Assembly (NCBI GenBank): GCA_937876395.1
Contig: CALEIM010000183.1
Span: 1-32,379 of the forward strand
Direction: 5' to 3'
From: an uncultured Wenzhouxiangella sp.
Lineage (GTDB): Bacteria > Pseudomonadota > Gammaproteobacteria > Xanthomonadales > Wenzhouxiangellaceae
DNA length: 32,379 bases
Numbering within the stretch: position 1 is the stretch's first letter; each line of letters opens with the position of its first letter. The position numbers were made by a program, and so were the translations under genes. Shown in pieces: positions 17,332 through 24,930 of the stretch. The notes under the pieces were generated by a model. That model made no database searches, was not told the DNA's origin, and saw only the letters and a program-made list of their open reading frames with translations.

Positions 17332-19896
17332 TTACCTCCAACCCTCAAACCGATCTTCAAAGATGCTCGGCTCGGGCTCAATGCCGCGGCCGGACAAACT
17401 GATGTTGTGCGTCTGGCCATCAGCATTGATGCGCAGTACGCCAAGCTGATTGCCCAGTGCATTCGGGGCGAAGCGCACTTCGAGCGCGCAGCTTTGCTGG
17501 GGTGCGAGTGCGGCATCGCAGCCGTTGGCGATGATTGAATAGTTTGCCTGACCGTTCATTAGCTGAATCTGGCCGAGCAAAATATCTGCCGAGCCTTCGG
17601 CAGCCATATTGCTCAAGGTGATTGATTCAAGCCGCTCGCTGCCCAGGGCAGTATCGGCAAAGGTCAGTGTGCCGACCGGATCCATTGCAAACTCACCCGG
17701 CGGCAACTGTTCTACCGTCATCATCACGTCAATGGTGATTTCCGGTCGGGCATGATCGTTGCTGGCCAGGCACATCCGGGCGGAATATTCACCGGCCGCC
17801 ATGTCGGCAACGGCTACCGTGATCTGTGCCTCAACGCTGTCACCTTCGACCAGGCTGCCGCTTGCCGGGGTCACGCTCAGCCAGGCAGTCGGGCTGGAGC
17901 CGGCGCAGGATGCCGGCGACAGATTCCAGCCAAGCTCCCCGTCGCCGAGGTTGGCAATTTGCAGGGCCAAAGTCTGCGTGCTGTGCTGGGGCAGATCGAA
18001 GCTCAGACTGGCCGGGCTGATGTCGGCTTCTGGATGGAAGCGGGTCTTGAATTGCTGCGCGTCACTCCAGCCACTGTCGCCGCAGAAATCGTGGCCGCGT
18101 ACGCGCCAGTAATAATGTGTGCCGCTGGCAAGCTCCGTGTCTGGCGTGAACTCAGCCAAGGTGACAATCTCATCAATGACCAGTTGGTTGAAGTCAGCCT
18201 CCACGGCCAACTGGAAATTGTACTGGCTGGCGCTCGCCTGGGCCTGCCAACTGAATTGTGGCTGCAAACCGAGCTCATCGGCCTGATCCAGCGGATGCTG
18301 TGGATCAGGTGGTGAGTACAGACCGCCGACACTGAGCGGAAAATCAAGCGTCCAGTCATTGGCGTGCTCATCCTGGGCGAGCAGGCTGATTTCCGAAGTT
18401 CCGAGGCTGGCCGAAGCATCAAGAGTCAGCGTCCAGATGGACTCGCCCGGTGGAGTCAGCGTAGCCGGGGCAAAGTGGCTGCCAACGCCGGGAGGAAGAC
18501 CACTGGCGAGCAGATCGACATCGCCGGCAAAACCGTTGAAAGCGGTCACGTCGAGATCAATTTCCAGCGTTTCGCTGCCCGACTCGGGCCGGCAGACCTG
18601 GGGCTGCTCGGGCTCAATTTTCAGCTCGATCCCGGCAGTGAAAGGCTGATGCTTGACGATGCAGTGCAGAGCACCAGAGGAGCTGATGATGCTCGAACAG
18701 TTGACCGGAATTACGGTTTTATCCGGAAAAGCCTGCTGGTAGGCGGCCTGGGCCTGGGCGTTCTCGGTCGGATGGTTGTTGAAGGCGCACATCATCACCA
18801 GATTGTTGACGATCACGCCGTTGGTGTAGGTGTAGTGCGTGCCGCCGCTGCGCCAGCCCGGGGTGCGGATCACGGTGTAGCCACGACTTTGCATCAGGCT
18901 TGCGGCATCCTCGGTGACCTGGTGCGGGATGCCGTTCCACTCGGCAGGATTGTACTGACCGATCATCACCGTGGAATCATCGATTGGCATAAACCACATG
19001 TCCAGATGCCCGGTCCAGTCGTACCAGGTGGGTTGATCGCCAAGATAACTTCCGCTTGGATCAACGCCCAGCGTACCCAGCGTGGTCATGTCCACGCCCT
19101 GGTAGTCGGCAAAATAGTTTTCCACCTGCTCGGCGGTCAGGCCCGAGTTGTGCTTGAAAATGGTTTCGGTGATAAACGCCTCGCCGTTGGCAAAGCTGTG
19201 GTAATTGCCGCCGCCTTGATTGAGCGGCAGATCATAAAGGTCTTCATTGAGCCAGCCGGCAATCGCGGCCGCAACCTGGTTGTCCTGCGGGCGAGGGCGG
19301 TCGTACTCGTGGTCGATGATGATGCGCTGATTGTCCGCGCTGACAAAGCGCGGGCCGTAGTCGCGAATCCAGATCGTGTTGGTTGGGGTAATGAAAAAAT
19401 CGATCCGGGCCAGATCGGCTCCAGCCGCGCTCAAGGTGTTGGCGGCCTGGTTTTGCTGGCTGGTGCTGGCCACCACCAGAAAGACTCGGGCCAGGCTGTC
19501 GCCGGTGGTGATCGGCACGATCATTTCAGTGAGCACGGCAGCCAGCGGCCCCGGCGTCCAGCGCATGATGATCGATTCATTGCGCTCGTATTCGGCCGGC
19601 GTGTAGAGCACATCGGCAATCGGTGGGGTGCGCGGCAGTTGGCTCAGATCCGGCAGGCGCATTTGGGCACGCTCACGCGGGGTCAGATGGGCCGGCAGAC
19701 CCACCTCGTCGCTGGCGCGCAGCGCTTCGAGCACATCCGGATCAGCCAGACGCAGGCCGGCATGATCGGATTCAGCGCTCCCGATGCCCGACAGGCTTAT
19801 GCCCAGCAGCAGGATCAGGATGGAGATGACTTTTCTGATAGCGGTTCCCTCACATATATGCTGGCGCGCGTTACCCGACCACAAAACGGACGGCAT
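17332..19896 (-). CDS. Secreted agmatine/peptidyl-arginine deiminase-family protein with FnIII/BACON/ASH C-terminus
   Basis: The ATG-initiated frame gives 854 residues. The first half is a PAD_porph (agmatine/peptidyl-arginine deiminase) domain: IWIRDYGPRF with D179, GHLDMWFMP with H297 and D299, and the catalytic C412 in SGALHCI. The family hydrolyses a guanidinium group to a ureido group plus ammonia. The export signal and fused modules suggest a protein or extracellular substrate rather than cytosolic agmatine. Ig-like, FnIII-like, BACON-like and ASH-like domains follow, ending GIEPEPSIFEDRFEGWR. The ATG at 19896 has no ribosome site. A GAGGGA lies 6 nt before an in-frame ATC at 19839 that would begin a textbook short signal peptide (MRKVIS...), so translation may start there at a non-AUG codon. 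It is the first gene of the secreted-enzyme series. Confidence 0.88.
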   Translation of the reverse strand: MPSVLWSGNARQHICEGTAIRKVISILILLLGISLSGIGSAESDHAGLRLADPDVLEALRASDEVGLPAHLTPRERAQMRLPDLSQLPRTPPIADVLYTPAEYERNESIIMRWTPGPLAAVLTEMIVPITTGDSLARVFLVVASTSQQNQAANTLSAAGADLARIDFFITPTNTIWIRDYGPRFVSADNQRIIIDHEYDRPRPQDNQVAAAIAGWLNEDLYDLPLNQGGGNYHSFANGEAFITETIFKHNSGLTAEQVENYFADYQGVDMTTLGTLGVDPSGSYLGDQPTWYDWTGHLDMWFMPIDDSTVMIGQYNPAEWNGIPHQVTEDAASLMQSRGYTVIRTPGWRSGGTHYTYTNGVIVNNLVMMCAFNNHPTENAQAQAAYQQAFPDKTVIPVNCSSIISSSGALHCIVKHQPFTAGIELKIEPEQPQVCRPESGSETLEIDLDVTAFNGFAGDVDLLASGLPPGVGSHFAPATLTPPGESIWTLTLDASASLGTSEISLLAQDEHANDWTLDFPLSVGGLYSPPDPQHPLDQADELGLQPQFSWQAQASASQYNFQLAVEADFNQLVIDEIVTLAEFTPDTELASGTHYYWRVRGHDFCGDSGWSDAQQFKTRFHPEADISPASLSFDLPQHSTQTLALQIANLGDGELGWNLSPASCAGSSPTAWLSVTPASGSLVEGDSVEAQITVAVADMAAGEYSARMCLASNDHARPEITIDVMMTVEQLPPGEFAMDPVGTLTFADTALGSERLESITLSNMAAEGSADILLGQIQLMNGQANYSIIANGCDAALAPQQSCALEVRFAPNALGNQLGVLRINADGQTHNISLSGRGIEPEPSIFEDRFEGWR
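17335..18317 (-). repeat. C-terminal cassette, copy in the deiminase gene
   Basis: This is the counterpart of the block at 14424-15400: FnIII-like, BACON-like (TAWLSVTPASGSL...), ASH-like (FADTALGSERLESITLSN) and the EPEPSIFEDRFE tag. A diverged ASH-like domain and the same tag also end the metallopeptidase gene (10644 to about 11000), where the tag codons are nearly identical in DNA. Confidence 0.75.
19846..19851 (-). promoter_or_regulatory. Ribosome site pointing to a non-AUG start of the deiminase
   Basis: GAGGGA on the minus strand lies 6 nt before an in-frame ATC codon (19839-19837). It is the only good Shine-Dalgarno-like sequence near the 5' end of this gene, and the ATC is followed directly by a classical signal peptide core. 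Either AUC is used for initiation, an ATG was mutated or misread here, or translation begins at the poorly supported ATG at 19896. Confidence 0.4.
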
Positions 19897-19955
19897 TGGC
19901 CGGACTGGGCGCCCCGCCGCTGCGGCTCAGGGCTCGCTGGACGGGTTTCCTGTTG

Positions 19956-20357
19956 TTATGTTTCTGGCAGCGCCGAGATCAAATCAAGATGATCGACGAA
20001 TGGAATGAAGTCACGATCGATGAAGAGCAATGGCATTCTTCGTTCGATACAGAAAGAGGCGATCATGACATCCATTGTCTTGCGGATGGTGATTCCTTTT
20101 TTACGGAGTGCACGATAATTTTCAGCACATTTTTCAGGCATGCCTTTGCCAAACATTTCGAGCCGGCCCAGCGTCAGCAGTGTCTGTCTGGTCAAATGAT
20201 ATTCGCGGTCGTTCCGGATGCCTTGGAGAATTTCCAGGAAAATCAAATCACCCATGGCAACAGTACCTTCGACAATTCTGGCATCGAGAGTATCTGTGTG
20301 TTGGCTTTGAACTCCATTGAGGTAGTCGATCCACACACTGGTATCGACCAGTATCAC
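19956..20357 (-). CDS. vapC: VapC-type PIN-domain toxin (ribonuclease)
   Basis: This 133-residue protein begins MILVDTSVWIDYL, the N-terminal signature of PIN-domain toxins. Acidic residues expected to bind Mg2+ are present: D5, E42 (FLEILQG), D96 (TMDVMIASF) and D114 (FIDRDF). VapC toxins cleave tRNA or rRNA when freed from their antitoxin; the target here is unknown. Length is typical for the family. The start codon overlaps the stop of the upstream antitoxin by 4 bp, so the two are translationally coupled. Confidence 0.9.
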   Translation of the reverse strand: MILVDTSVWIDYLNGVQSQHTDTLDARIVEGTVAMGDLIFLEILQGIRNDREYHLTRQTLLTLGRLEMFGKGMPEKCAENYRALRKKGITIRKTMDVMIASFCIERRMPLLFIDRDFIPFVDHLDLISALPET

Positions 20358-20548
20358 TTGCCGCCTCGCATTTCGTCCAGATCACCTTCCCACTGGACTC
20401 GGCCGCGCAGCTTACGAATTTCTTGCTGCTGGCTCCGCAGGAGAAGTAGTTTGAGCCCTTGTTCTACAGCTTCTTTTTTAGTTTTATATCCCGAAGCTTT
20501 GAGGACGTCGGCCATCAGCTTGTCGTCTATGACAATGTTGGTTCTCAT
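20354..20548 (-). CDS. vapB: VapB-type antitoxin
   Basis: This 64-residue protein begins MRTNIVIDDKLMADVL, a ribbon-helix-helix start typical of VapB antitoxins that bind their own promoter as dimers. The C-terminal half (LRGRVQWEGDLDEMRGGK) is the segment that usually wraps the toxin. A weak AAGTG ribosome site precedes the ATG at 20548. It lies directly upstream of vapC and overlaps it by 4 bp. The base composition of the promoter region is much more AT-rich than the surroundings, which suits a horizontally moving toxin-antitoxin module. Confidence 0.9.
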   Translation of the reverse strand: MRTNIVIDDKLMADVLKASGYKTKKEAVEQGLKLLLLRSQQQEIRKLRGRVQWEGDLDEMRGGK

Positions 20549-20561
20549 ATATCACTTGTGT

Positions 20562-20588
20562 GTATGTTTTGTAAATATATACACATAC
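20562..20588. promoter_or_regulatory. Palindromic operator candidate for vapBC
   Basis: Inverted half-sites GTATGT (20562-20567) and ACATAC (20583-20588) flank an AT-rich core immediately upstream of vapB. This fits autoregulation by a VapB/VapBC complex. The half-sites are short, so support is moderate. Confidence 0.4.
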
Positions 20589-20638
20589 TTTATCATGAGC
20601 AAAGAAACATGACAATCGCATGCAACGGATATGGGAAG

Positions 20639-20687
20639 AGCGGCACGGCCCTTGCTCTACAAGGGCATGACACTTTTCCATGCCGCT
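20639..20687. other. Nested stem-loop in intergenic DNA
   Basis: An outer stem AGCGGCA (20639-20645) / TGCCGCT (20681-20687) encloses a perfect 7-bp hairpin GCCCTTG / CAAGGGC (20648-20654 and 20660-20666). It lies upstream of the vapBC promoter and could be a repeat element or the remains of one. Confidence 0.35.
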
Positions 20688-20829
20688 GATGCGAGCGATA
20701 TCGGGCGAGCTGCCGCCAAGTCTGCGGCAAATCCGTTCGGGAACTTACTTGGCCCGGCGCCGCAGGTCAAGGCAAAACGCGCGCCTGATCCCAAAAACGT
20801 GATGGATTACACATTATATATAGTAGTCC

Positions 20830-20850
20830 GTCGGGGACGTCGCCCCCGAC
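20830..20850 (-). terminator. Hairpin downstream of yadH
   Basis: A perfect 7-bp GC stem (GTCGGGG / CCCCGAC, 7-nt loop) sits 38 bp after the yadH stop. In the direction of yadH transcription it is followed by AT-rich sequence but no clean T-run, so it is only a possible terminator. Confidence 0.3.
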
Positions 20851-20887
20851 GTCAGAGGTTCCTTGGGCTTTCGCTTCGCGCCTGGCC

Positions 20888-21673
20888 TCAGCTGCGCAGC
20901 CCGATCCCGCGGTGGAGAAGAAAAATGCACGCCGCAAACAGCACGACGGCAAACAAAATCACCATCGGAAAGGCCAGGGTCAGGGGCACGTCGGTGACGC
21001 CCAGCATGCCGTAGCGCAGGGCGTTGACCATGTACAGGATGGGGTTGGCCATGGCGATTTTTTCCCACACGCCGGGCAGCAGGCTGACCGAGAAAAACAC
21101 GCCGCCCAGATAGGTCAGTGGCTGGAGGACGAAGGTCGGGACGATGGCGATATCGTCAAATTTCTGGGCGAATACGGCGTTGATGAAACCGGCCAGGGAA
21201 AACACCACCGAGGTGAGCAATAGAATGGCCAGCGTAGCGAAGCCGCTGTGCAGGTAGAAGCCGCTGAAGACACCGGCCACCAGCCAGACCAGCACACCGA
21301 CCAGCAAGGCACGGAACATCGATCCGGAGACGTAGCCGGCGAGGATGATCCACGGCGGCAATGGGCTGATCAGCAGTTCTTCGATATGACGGCCGAATTT
21401 GGCGCCAAAAAATGAGCTGGTGATATTGCCGTAGCTGTTGGTGATCACCGACAGCATGATCAGGCCCGGCACGATGAATTCCATGTAGTCGATGCCGCCC
21501 ATCTCGCCGACCCGGCGACCGATGATGGTGCCGAAGATTACGAAATACAGGCTCATTGTGATGACCGGCGGAATCAGGGTCTGCGGCCAGATGCGCAGAA
21601 CACGGGTGACTTCCTTGATCAGAATGGTCTGGTAGCCGATCCAGTAGCTGCGCGCCGAAACTTCCACACTCAT
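20888..21673 (-). CDS. yadH: ABC-2 type exporter permease, YadH family
   Basis: This encodes 261 residues with about six membrane segments. Characteristic YadH sequence includes RVLRIWPQTLIPPVITMSLY, IVPGLIMLSVITNSYGN, FFGAKFGRHIEELL and PTFVLQPLTYLGGVFFS. It forms the membrane channel of an inner-membrane ABC exporter with the ATPase encoded just upstream. Its ATG overlaps the ATPase stop by 4 bp (ATGA), so the subunits are coupled. The substrate of the YadGH family is not established. Confidence 0.9.
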   Translation of the reverse strand: MSVEVSARSYWIGYQTILIKEVTRVLRIWPQTLIPPVITMSLYFVIFGTIIGRRVGEMGGIDYMEFIVPGLIMLSVITNSYGNITSSFFGAKFGRHIEELLISPLPPWIILAGYVSGSMFRALLVGVLVWLVAGVFSGFYLHSGFATLAILLLTSVVFSLAGFINAVFAQKFDDIAIVPTFVLQPLTYLGGVFFSVSLLPGVWEKIAMANPILYMVNALRYGMLGVTDVPLTLAFPMVILFAVVLFAACIFLLHRGIGLRS

Positions 21674-22602
21674 GCCGGATCTCCCATGCCGACCAGATCA
21701 AGAAACAGCTCTTCAAGACGATTGGCCTTGTTACGCATGGAAATCACTTCCACGCCCCGTTCCTCAAGCACCCGGAACAGGCTGTTGAGGCTGCGTGATT
21801 TTGGAATACTGGCCTCCAGAGTAGTGGCGTCGCGCTGGATGATCTCGATGCCTTCAATCTCCGGCGGGTGACTAACCGGAGCGCGCAGATCGAGCACGAA
21901 GGTTTCGACCTGCAGCGTGCCGAGCAGGCTTTTGACCGAGGTGTCTTCGATAATCCGGCCCTGGTCAATGATGGCAATGTTGCGACACAGCTGCTCGGCC
22001 TCCTCAAGGTAGTGGGTGGTCAGAATCACGGTGGTGCCGTTGGCGTTGATGCGCTCGATGAATTTCCACATTGAGCGGCGAATTTCGATGTCCACGCCTG
22101 CGGTCGGCTCGTCAAGAATCAGCAGCGGCGGCTCATGGACCATGGCGCGGGCAATCATCAGGCGCCGCTTCATGCCGCCGGAAAGCTGGCGCGCATTGCC
22201 GAAGGCCTTGTTCCACAGGCCCAGTTCGCCGAGCAGGTATTCGGCCCGCTGGCGCGCCTTTTTGCGCGGCACGCCGTAGTAGCCGCCCTGGTTGACGACG
22301 ATGTCGAAGGGCTTTTCAAACTGGTTGAAGTTGATTTCCTGGGGCACCAGGCCGATCTGCGCCATCGCCCGGGAACGCTGCTCGCGCACGCTGATGCCGA
22401 ACACCTTCGCATCGCCCGAAGTGGCATTGACCAGGGAGCTGACGATGCCGATCAGAGTGGATTTGCCGGCTCCGTTGGGGCCGAGCAGGGCAAAGAAATC
22501 GCCTTGGGCCACGTCCAGATCGATGCCGCGCAGGGCCTTCACGCCGTTGCGATAGGTCTTTTCCAGCGCGCGGACTTCGAGTGCATTGGTAACAGTCGAC
22601 AT
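21670..22602 (-). CDS. yadG: ABC exporter ATPase, YadG family
   Basis: This encodes 310 residues from the ATG at 22602 (MSTVTNALEV). The open frame continues upstream to 23058 but that extension is antisense to the hydrolase gene and lacks ABC sequence. Walker A is GPNGAGKS (41-48), signature LSGGM (140-144), Walker B LLILDE (160-165), and the switch His is in TTHYLEE. It powers the YadH permease. A 94-bp gap to the divergent hydrolase start must hold promoters for both directions. Confidence 0.9.
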   Translation of the reverse strand: MSTVTNALEVRALEKTYRNGVKALRGIDLDVAQGDFFALLGPNGAGKSTLIGIVSSLVNATSGDAKVFGISVREQRSRAMAQIGLVPQEINFNQFEKPFDIVVNQGGYYGVPRKKARQRAEYLLGELGLWNKAFGNARQLSGGMKRRLMIARAMVHEPPLLILDEPTAGVDIEIRRSMWKFIERINANGTTVILTTHYLEEAEQLCRNIAIIDQGRIIEDTSVKSLLGTLQVETFVLDLRAPVSHPPEIEGIEIIQRDATTLEASIPKSRSLNSLFRVLEERGVEVISMRNKANRLEELFLDLVGMGDPA

Positions 22603-22696
22603 GACAATCGGCCTATTGGATTCAAGACGACAACAGGGCAGAATAGCAGGCCCCCTCCGGCCCGTGCCGGACCTTTCACATTTTGGGATCAACGAC

Positions 22697-24193
22697 GTGG
22701 GAATCAAACCCCCCTCGGAATTCAGTCTGTGGCTCGGTTTGCCTGGCCTTGTACTGGCTGTGCTGGCCGGCGGCGCGCTGGCGGATAATCGGCCACCGGC
22801 CGAGCGCTGGAACGAGCTGAGCAACTGCGAGCTGAGCGCCGGCGGCGGCCGGCTGACCGCCTCGGCGAAGTGCGGCAGGCTTGAGGTGCCGGAGAATCCG
22901 GACCAAGCAGACGCTGAGCAAATCGAGCTGGCCTTCGCCGTACTGCCGGCCCGCGCCAGCAGGCCGCAAGCCGACGCCATCGCCTTTCTGGCCGGCGGGC
23001 CCGGCCAGTCAGCGCGTGACACCCTGCCGATCATGCGCGCGGCACTGCACGATCTCAACCGCGACTACGACATCATTTTTCTTGACCAGCGCGGCACCGG
23101 CGGCTCGAAGCCGCTCGAATGCCAGTTCGACGAAGACGCCGAGCTGTGGCTGGAGCCGGACTGGGACGATCTCAGCGCCCAGCTGCGCGCCTGCATGGAT
23201 CGTTGGAATGCCGATCTGCCGTTCTACACCACCGCCCACGGCGCGGCCGATCTTGAGGCGCTGCGATCCAGCTACGGCATCGAACAGCTCAATCTGATCG
23301 GCGGCTCCTACGGCACGCGCATGGCCCAGGTTTATCTGCGCCTTTATCCCGACCAGGTGCGCAGCGTGATTCTTGACGGCGTGGTGCCGACCCGTCTGGC
23401 GCTGGGAACTGAACACGCCGAAATGCTCGACCGGGCGCTTTACAAACTGTTTGATGCCTGCGCCGAAGACAATGCCTGCAATGATGCCTTTCCCGCGCTG
23501 GACCGGGCTTTCGAACAGCTCAAGGCACGCTACCGCGACAGCGGCCCGGAGATTGTCATCAGCCATCCGCGCACCGGTGAAGGCGTCGATCTGCAGTTTA
23601 CCGGCGATGTGCTCGCCGGCGCGCTGCGCTTTTTGGCCTACAGCCCTGAAACGCAGATGATGATCCCGTATCTGATCCACGAGGCCGCCACCACCGGCAG
23701 CCCGCAGCGCCTGGCCAGCCAGGCGCTGATCGTGCTCGATCAGATGAGCGAGATGATCGCCATCGGGCTCAACTTCGCGGTTGGCTGCAGTGAAGACTGG
23801 CCGGCCTGGCCGGACGGCCTGGACCAGTCCGACACCCTGCTCGGCAACAGCATGTCCGAGCTTTACGCGCAGGTGTGTAGCTGGTGGCCGGCCGGTGAAG
23901 TGGCCGCTGATTTTCACCGCCCATTCGACAGCGAGGTGCCCATCCTGTTGTTGTCGGGCGAGTTTGATCCGGTCACGCCACCGAGCTATGGCAACGAGGC
24001 CGCCGAACAGTATTCCAACAGCCTGCACCTGGTTGCCGAAGGTCGTGGCCATATCGTCATCACCAATTCCTGCATGAGCTCGATTGCCGGCCAGTTTGTG
24101 CGCCAGGCCAGCGTTGAGGCGCTGGACCTGGAGTGCATGGCGCATCTCGACAATGAACCGTTTTTCCTCAACCTGCTCGGACCGGCGCCATGA
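22697..24193 (+). CDS. Secreted alpha/beta hydrolase, S33/TAP-like aminopeptidase family
   Basis: This encodes about 498 residues from the GTG at 22697, chosen because a hydrophobic export signal (SLWLGLPGLVLAVLAGGALA) follows; GGGA lies about 10 nt upstream. Earlier in-frame codons overlap the yadG start and are less likely. The triad is S204 in GGSYGTR, D424 in GEFDPVTPP and H452 in GRGHIV, and the oxyanion region is FLAGGPGQS. The family includes proline iminopeptidases and tripeptidyl aminopeptidases that trim peptides; substrate is unknown. Its stop overlaps the NatA-like gene by 4 bp, so a peptidase and an exporter are produced together. Six or more cysteines suit a periplasmic or secreted enzyme. 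Confidence 0.85.
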   Translation: MGIKPPSEFSLWLGLPGLVLAVLAGGALADNRPPAERWNELSNCELSAGGGRLTASAKCGRLEVPENPDQADAEQIELAFAVLPARASRPQADAIAFLAGGPGQSARDTLPIMRAALHDLNRDYDIIFLDQRGTGGSKPLECQFDEDAELWLEPDWDDLSAQLRACMDRWNADLPFYTTAHGAADLEALRSSYGIEQLNLIGGSYGTRMAQVYLRLYPDQVRSVILDGVVPTRLALGTEHAEMLDRALYKLFDACAEDNACNDAFPALDRAFEQLKARYRDSGPEIVISHPRTGEGVDLQFTGDVLAGALRFLAYSPETQMMIPYLIHEAATTGSPQRLASQALIVLDQMSEMIAIGLNFAVGCSEDWPAWPDGLDQSDTLLGNSMSELYAQVCSWWPAGEVAADFHRPFDSEVPILLLSGEFDPVTPPSYGNEAAEQYSNSLHLVAEGRGHIVITNSCMSSIAGQFVRQASVEALDLECMAHLDNEPFFLNLLGPAP

Positions 24194-24930
24194 TCGAAGC
24201 CCACAAGCTGCGCAAGACTTTCAACAAGGGCAAGGTGGTGGCCGTCGACGAGGTCAGCTTTACCGCCCGCGACGGTGAAATCACCGGCCTGCTCGGCCCC
24301 AACGGGGCCGGCAAAACGACCACGATGCGCATGCTCTACACCCTGCTCAATCCGGATTCCGGACGGATGCGCATCGACGGTATCGACCCGGCCGTCGAGC
24401 CGCTGACGATCAAGCGCGCGCTTGGCGTAGTGCCCGATTCGCGCGGTCTCTACGACCGCCTGAGCGCACGCGAGAACATTCGCTACTTCGGCCGACTGCA
24501 CGGACTGTCAAAGGTCCTGATCGAACAGCGCCTGGCCGAACTGGTCGAGATTCTCGACATGGCCGATTTCATCGAGCGCCGCACCGACGGCTTTTCCCAG
24601 GGCCAGCGCGTCAAGGTCGCGATTGCTCGTGCGCTGATTCACGCCCCGCACACCATTCTGCTCGACGAGCCGTCCAACGGCCTTGACGTGATGACCACCC
24701 GCTCGCTGCGCGAATTTCTCCAGCGGCTCCGGGCCGAAGGGCGCTGCGTTGTGCTGTCGACCCATATCATGCAGGAGGTGGCCGCCTTGTGTGACCGCAT
24801 CGTGATCATCGCCGGCGGTCGCGTGGCCGCCGAGGGCACGGCCGCAGAGCTGCTGACCCAGTCAGGCGAGGACAATCTTGAAGACGCCTTCGTCAAGTTG
24901 ATCGGAAGCGACGAGGGCCTGCTGGCATGA
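24190..24930 (+). CDS. natA: NatA-like ABC exporter ATPase
   Basis: This encodes 246 residues with Walker A GPNGAGKTT (36-44), the variant signature FSQGQ (135-139) typical of NatA-type ATPases, Walker B TILLDE (155-160), and the switch His in STHIMQE. It energises the ABC-2 permease encoded next. ATGA overlaps link it to the hydrolase upstream and the permease downstream. NatAB in Bacillus exports Na+, but related pairs handle other substrates, so the symbol gives family, not proven substrate. Confidence 0.88.
   Translation: MIEAHKLRKTFNKGKVVAVDEVSFTARDGEITGLLGPNGAGKTTTMRMLYTLLNPDSGRMRIDGIDPAVEPLTIKRALGVVPDSRGLYDRLSARENIRYFGRLHGLSKVLIEQRLAELVEILDMADFIERRTDGFSQGQRVKVAIARALIHAPHTILLDEPSNGLDVMTTRSLREFLQRLRAEGRCVVLSTHIMQEVAALCDRIVIIAGGRVAAEGTAAELLTQSGEDNLEDAFVKLIGSDEGLLA

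Larger units (their letters stand above)
20549..20887. other. Intergenic region between vapBC and yadH
   Basis: These 339 bp hold the AT-rich vapBC promoter/operator (20549-20600), then a nested stem-loop at 20639-20687 and a short hairpin at 20830-20850 just downstream of yadH. The rest (about 20690-20820) shows no credible gene. Frames there have no ribosome site and no recognisable protein. Confidence 0.6.

Noticed and set aside
18364..19992. 542-codon plus-strand frame
   Set aside because: It is antisense to the deiminase gene, whose catalytic motifs are intact; composition is typical of a GC-rich shadow frame.
22603..23058. N-terminal extension of yadG
   Set aside because: The extra residues are Ser/Ala/Arg-rich, overlap the divergent hydrolase and are unlike any ABC ATPase; the ATG at 22602 gives the normal family N-terminus.
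23009..24145. 378-codon minus-strand frame over the S33 hydrolase
   Set aside because: Antisense to a gene with a complete Ser-Asp-His triad; no domain recognised.
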